Source: Sialis fuliginosa
Lineage: Eukaryota; Arthropoda; Insecta; Megaloptera; Sialidae
Direction of reading: 5' to 3'
DNA: 64,000 nt
Assembly (NCBI GenBank): GCA_961205875.1
Contig: OY540812.1
Coordinates: forward strand, 6,386,001-6,450,000
Positions within the stretch are counted from its first letter, which is position 1, and the number at the start of each line of letters is the position of its first letter. Positions 60,730 through 64,000 of the stretch are shown here, piece by piece. A model generated the notes under the pieces. It had not been told where the DNA came from. It did not search any database and was given only the letters and a program-made list of their open reading frames with translations. The position numbers and the translations under genes are program-made.

Positions 60730-60990
60730 ACAAACCAATGAAGAAGTTTAATACCGATGAGATATTATGTGCCATGTCTTCTTCACAATACATGATATTT
60801 ACATCAAACTAAGTCAACAAAATGGCTGCAGTGTGTACAAGGACAATACAGTCCTTTTCTAAGTCGGGCCGAGTGTTTGAACAGATCCGAAATGAAAATA
60901 AACTTTGACGTAAAGATGTTGTCAAAGCACCTGACAGTCAAGGCATGTTTGGTTGTTTTTTCATAAGTAGAATGTTCTTGATATTAGTTG
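60730..60990. promoter_or_regulatory. Unique block in intron 1, candidate enhancer
   Basis: Non-repetitive, more balanced composition ('gtcgggccgagtgtttgaac', 'gcacctgacagtcaaggc'), with two CTTTGAC/GTCAAAG-type words that partly match TCF sites. A 28-codon frame from 60832 (MAAVCTRTIQSFSKSG) is open but short. Confidence 0.3.
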
Positions 60991-61496
60991 AGGTAAAGTA
61001 AACCACGGATCTTGTTTCTTTATATATGTACCACCCAGTATACAAGGTTAAAATATTTGCCATTTTAACTACATACTACATTTTGACAAATATCACCTGG
61101 TCAATAAGTTTTTGTGTTGTATGTTCGAGTTCATATCAAACATTTTCGTAAGCTTTAGTTGATTTTATATCTGCATGTAACTTTCTATGCGGTAGGTTAA
61201 ATAAATATATGGATATCAAAAAGGGAAATACTTATTGTGAAATCGTGTAATTTTACTTCTTCGGCTTCACATACAAATGAAATTACCATGTTTTTTTTTA
61301 TAATAGCTACTTAAGTTTTATTTATATGTAAACAAAATTTTATTAACATTAATATTTTCAATTTCTTTTTATAGTACCTAAGTATTAGACAAAAATATCA
61401 TCAAATATTAATTATATACATATATGAATATTGAATTTTTATTTTCTATTAATTCAGTACAAATAACAGATAATTTCATAGTTTTTTTATTATTAT

Positions 61497-63319
61497 TTTG
61501 CTTCCTCACAATATCGAAGATATAAGAAGCTTTATGATCGTTTTAAAATGAGAAAAAATTTCAAAATTTTAAATTGATCTTTCTGTTTCAGGTCAAAACA
61601 AATACTTTTCGTTTCGTGTCTGTCTGTCCCCTGAACCCTTGTCACTCGCATAACTCATAAACTACTGAACCGATATTAATAAAACTTGGTTGAATGGTTG
61701 GGTCTGGCTTGAGGATGATCCCATTTCGTGTGTAAAGGGGAGAGGTGACATCCCAAAATATTAATTTTTTCAAGTTATCTCGAGAACGACACATGTTATG
61801 TGAAAATTTTAAAGAATGTTATTTGTAGAGCATTCAATTTCCTATAATATAGGTCTACAACGTTTGTTGTAAAATATTCCCTTACAAAGATTTATCTCAA
61901 TTTGCTTCAATTTGTTTTTTTTTAAATTTACTTTGACATATTAAATGTCATTTTGACGTTAGCATTTTAGATTTAGATTGAAATCGTCAAAAAATTAAAA
62001 ATACACGAAAAAATAATCAGGTGCGTGTCTTAAAAAAATTTTCGAATTAATATTTTTTAGTAAAATTGTATAAAAATTAAATGGTTAATCGATTTATCAG
62101 AACACTTTATCCGGTTTTATTTAATTGATGAATTTAGCACGAGGAAGCACTGTGCATTAACTTGGTAGATGTTTTTCTTCACTTATTATATTATGTTCTA
62201 TAAATTCAGTTAATTTTGATTTTAATAGAAACAAAAAAAGTAAATAAAAAAAACGGAAAAATAGGTAAACGTTATTTTGGGATCGCCGCAAGACTTTACC
62301 CTTGGGATCGTGCAGCGTTCTACATTAGCGAGCGCCGCGTTTCTCACGGTAGCTGTCAGCCGCACAAGTCATCGCCGTATCGCGTCCAGGATCTCACAGC
62401 CTGCTCTCGGTATAAAGTGATGACATTGCCTCCGCATTCTTTGTTCTTCTCCACTTTGGCCTTGTCCCTTGTTAAACTGTAGTAATGTTCTAATTTTACA
62501 CCTACCGCGTACGGGTTTTATTTTTATGAATTTGTAGGTAAACTTCTGACGCGTTTTACGTGATGATACTTTTTATGAAAACTTGCATAAAAACATTGAC
62601 ATGTAAATGCACAGTGCTTCCTCGTGTTAAATTCACCAAAGGTAGTTAATTATTGAACAATTTAAATAAAAACCGATAGTGTTAAGATAAATTGCCTGGA
62701 ATTTGTTAATCATTTAATTTTTATACAATATTACAAAAAATAGTTTTCTTAAGACGCACCTGATTATTTTTTCGTATATTTTTAATTTTTTGATAATTTC
62801 AATCTAAATCTAAAGCTATGTAAACGTCAAAATGACTTTAATATGTCCAAGCAAATATCAATTTAGAAAAACAAAACACAATTTTTTAAAATTAATTGAA
62901 ATAAATTGTATTGTAGATCCATATTATAGGAAATTTAATGCTTTACAAAAAATATTCTATACAATTTTCACGTAACATGTGTCGTTCTTGAGATATCTTG
63001 AAAAAATAATATTTTGGGATGTCACCCCTCCCTCTTACACACGATTTTGATGATTTTGAAATGGAATCGTCCTCAAGCTAGACCCAACCATCCGATTAAG
63101 TTTCAATAATATCGGTTCAGTGGTTCATGAGTTGTGCATGCGACAAGGATTCAGGGGACAGACACACAGACAGACGGACATACACGAAACGAAAAGTGTT
63201 TGTATTGATGTGAAACGGAAAGATCACTTTAAAATTTTGAAATCGGAGAACAATTTTTTTGTCTCATTCTAAAACGATCACAAAGCTTTTCGTATCTTCG
63301 ATATTGCGAGGAAGTAAAA
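61497..63319. mobile_element. 1.8-kb foldback element, family C, full copy
   Basis: Left arm 61497-62177 and right arm 62590-63319 are long inverted copies: 'cacaatatcgaagatat' at the left tip and 'atcttcgatattgcgagg' at the right tip; 'cacgaggaagcactgtgcat' and 'gcacagtgcttcctcgtg' at the inner ends. The 410-bp centre (62178-62589) includes a GC-rich block at about 62275-62460 that neither arm contains. An 88-codon frame crosses the centre but matches no family. The element ends 81 bp before wingless exon 2. Confidence 0.9.
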
Positions 63320-63399
63320 TGTCCAGATTTAAATTTACCAAGTTTAATAGACTATTAAATATTGAATTCATACTAAAATTTAATTAATTTTGTTTTCAG

Positions 63400-63662
63400 G
63401 GGATTAGCAAAAGTAGGTGAACCAAATAACCTGTCGCCTATTTCTCCGGGTTTGTTGTACATGGATCCGTCAGTGCATGCAACATTAAGACGTAAACAGA
63501 GACGGTTGGCTCGTGAGAACCCAGGAGCCCTGGTTGCTGTGGCGAGAGGCGCTAACATGGCAATTCTCGAGTGTCAGCATCAGTTCAGAAACCGACGATG
63601 GAACTGCTCGACTAAAAACTTTCAGCGAGGGAAAAATCTGTTCGGGAAAATTGTTGATAGAG
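63400..63662 (+). CDS. wg: wingless / Wnt1, exon 2
   Basis: Begins after TTTTCAG and encodes GLAKVGEPNNLSPISPG, YMDPSVHATLRRKQRRLA, ARGANMAILECQHQFRN, RRWNCSTKNF and LFGKIVDR. These are strongly conserved Wnt1 sequences, including the first conserved Cys residues and an N-glycosylation site (NCS). It ends at G|GTAAGG in phase 1 within ...DRG, the position of a conserved wingless intron after which CRETAF normally follows. The remaining exons, carrying the acylated Ser and the Cys-rich C-terminal domain, lie beyond the window. Intron 1 is 11.8 kb (51602-63399). Confidence 0.97.
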
Positions 63663-64000
63663 GTAAGGAAATTATATATTTTTTATATTTTATTTATTTT
63701 TTATATACTGCTTTATATATGTAAAAGTAAAGAATAATAAGAGAAAGTATTATCTATAAGTTCAGTTGCACACCCAAGGGGGGGATAGGGGTTAATCTCT
63801 CCCCGAATTTGTCAATATACACTATTTACTTAACAATTATTATACATAAAAAAATAAAAATTACATATATCTACAAAAAAAATCAATTTTTTCTCAGTAC
63901 GCCACTGTACAACTTATAATTCACTTAATAAAAAAATGTAGTAAAATATTGTTTTGGATTTGAAATGGTTCATGTAACTTTTATTGATGAAGTTAATTTA
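63663..64000. other. wingless intron 2, beginning
   Basis: AT-rich intron after the donor GTAAGG; a short G-run lies near 63778-63784. Nothing else assigned. Confidence 0.7.

Noticed and set aside
60832-60918. 28-codon frame MAAVCTRTIQSFSKSG...
   Set aside because: Short, and no support beyond openness; kept only as part of a candidate regulatory block.
62216-62482. 88-codon frame in the centre of the foldback element
   Set aside because: No recognised domain, no context for expression; described as a feature of the element only.
1-64000. tRNA, rRNA, snRNA genes and CRISPR arrays
   Set aside because: I looked for cloverleaf signatures, conserved B-box words and regularly spaced short repeats and found none convincing. 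CRISPR is not expected in an animal genome.

Overview
This window is AT-rich animal DNA, almost certainly from an insect. It holds the divergent pair Wnt9 (minus strand) and Wnt1/wingless (plus strand), the start of the ancient Wnt9-Wnt1-Wnt6-Wnt10 cluster, plus an insect-type ionotropic chemoreceptor. The transposon mix (hAT, piggyBac-like, mariner, Harbinger-like and Helitron-like pieces, foldback elements) also fits insects. I cannot fix the order with confidence.

Layout. 0-24 kb: no complete gene; mostly nonautonomous DNA transposons, one decayed copy of a repeated arthropod gene family (1.45-2.39 kb), two candidate coding exons of an unknown gene (9.5-9.95 kb) and a CpG/GC-rich island (11.1-11.4 kb). 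24.4-27.7 kb: Wnt9 on the minus strand, which I reconstruct as two exons (signal-peptide exon 27681-27602, main exon 25369-24439, 336 aa). 28.8-31.2 kb: a complete two-exon ionotropic receptor gene on the minus strand (659 aa). 31.2-50.5 kb: about 19 kb of noncoding DNA upstream of wingless, with many transposons and a few GC-richer, non-repetitive stretches that look like cis-regulatory DNA (34.0-34.3, 37.2-37.7, 40.6-40.7 kb). 50.5-51.5 kb: GC-rich wingless promoter region and exon 1 (ATG at 51462). 51.6-63.4 kb: intron 1 of wingless, with MITEs, a Helitron-like remnant, a 150-bp tandem array and a 1.8-kb foldback element ending 80 bp before exon 2. 63400-63662: wingless exon 2; the gene runs off the right edge.

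How the genes relate. Wnt9 and wingless encode secreted, lipid-modified signalling ligands, are transcribed away from each other, and may share regulatory DNA in the roughly 24 kb between their start codons. The ionotropic receptor lies inside that interval, on the Wnt9 strand, and is unrelated in function. TCF/Pangolin-type sites occur in the wingless promoter region and about 10.8 kb upstream, so Wnt autoregulation is possible; this is inference only.

Most compelling observations: the Wnt9 short first exon and intron-poor structure, a receptor gene inside the Wnt cluster, a near-complete hammerhead ribozyme motif at 42533-42576, a 58-bp perfect palindrome, nested foldback insertions, and several unclassified long inverted-repeat families.
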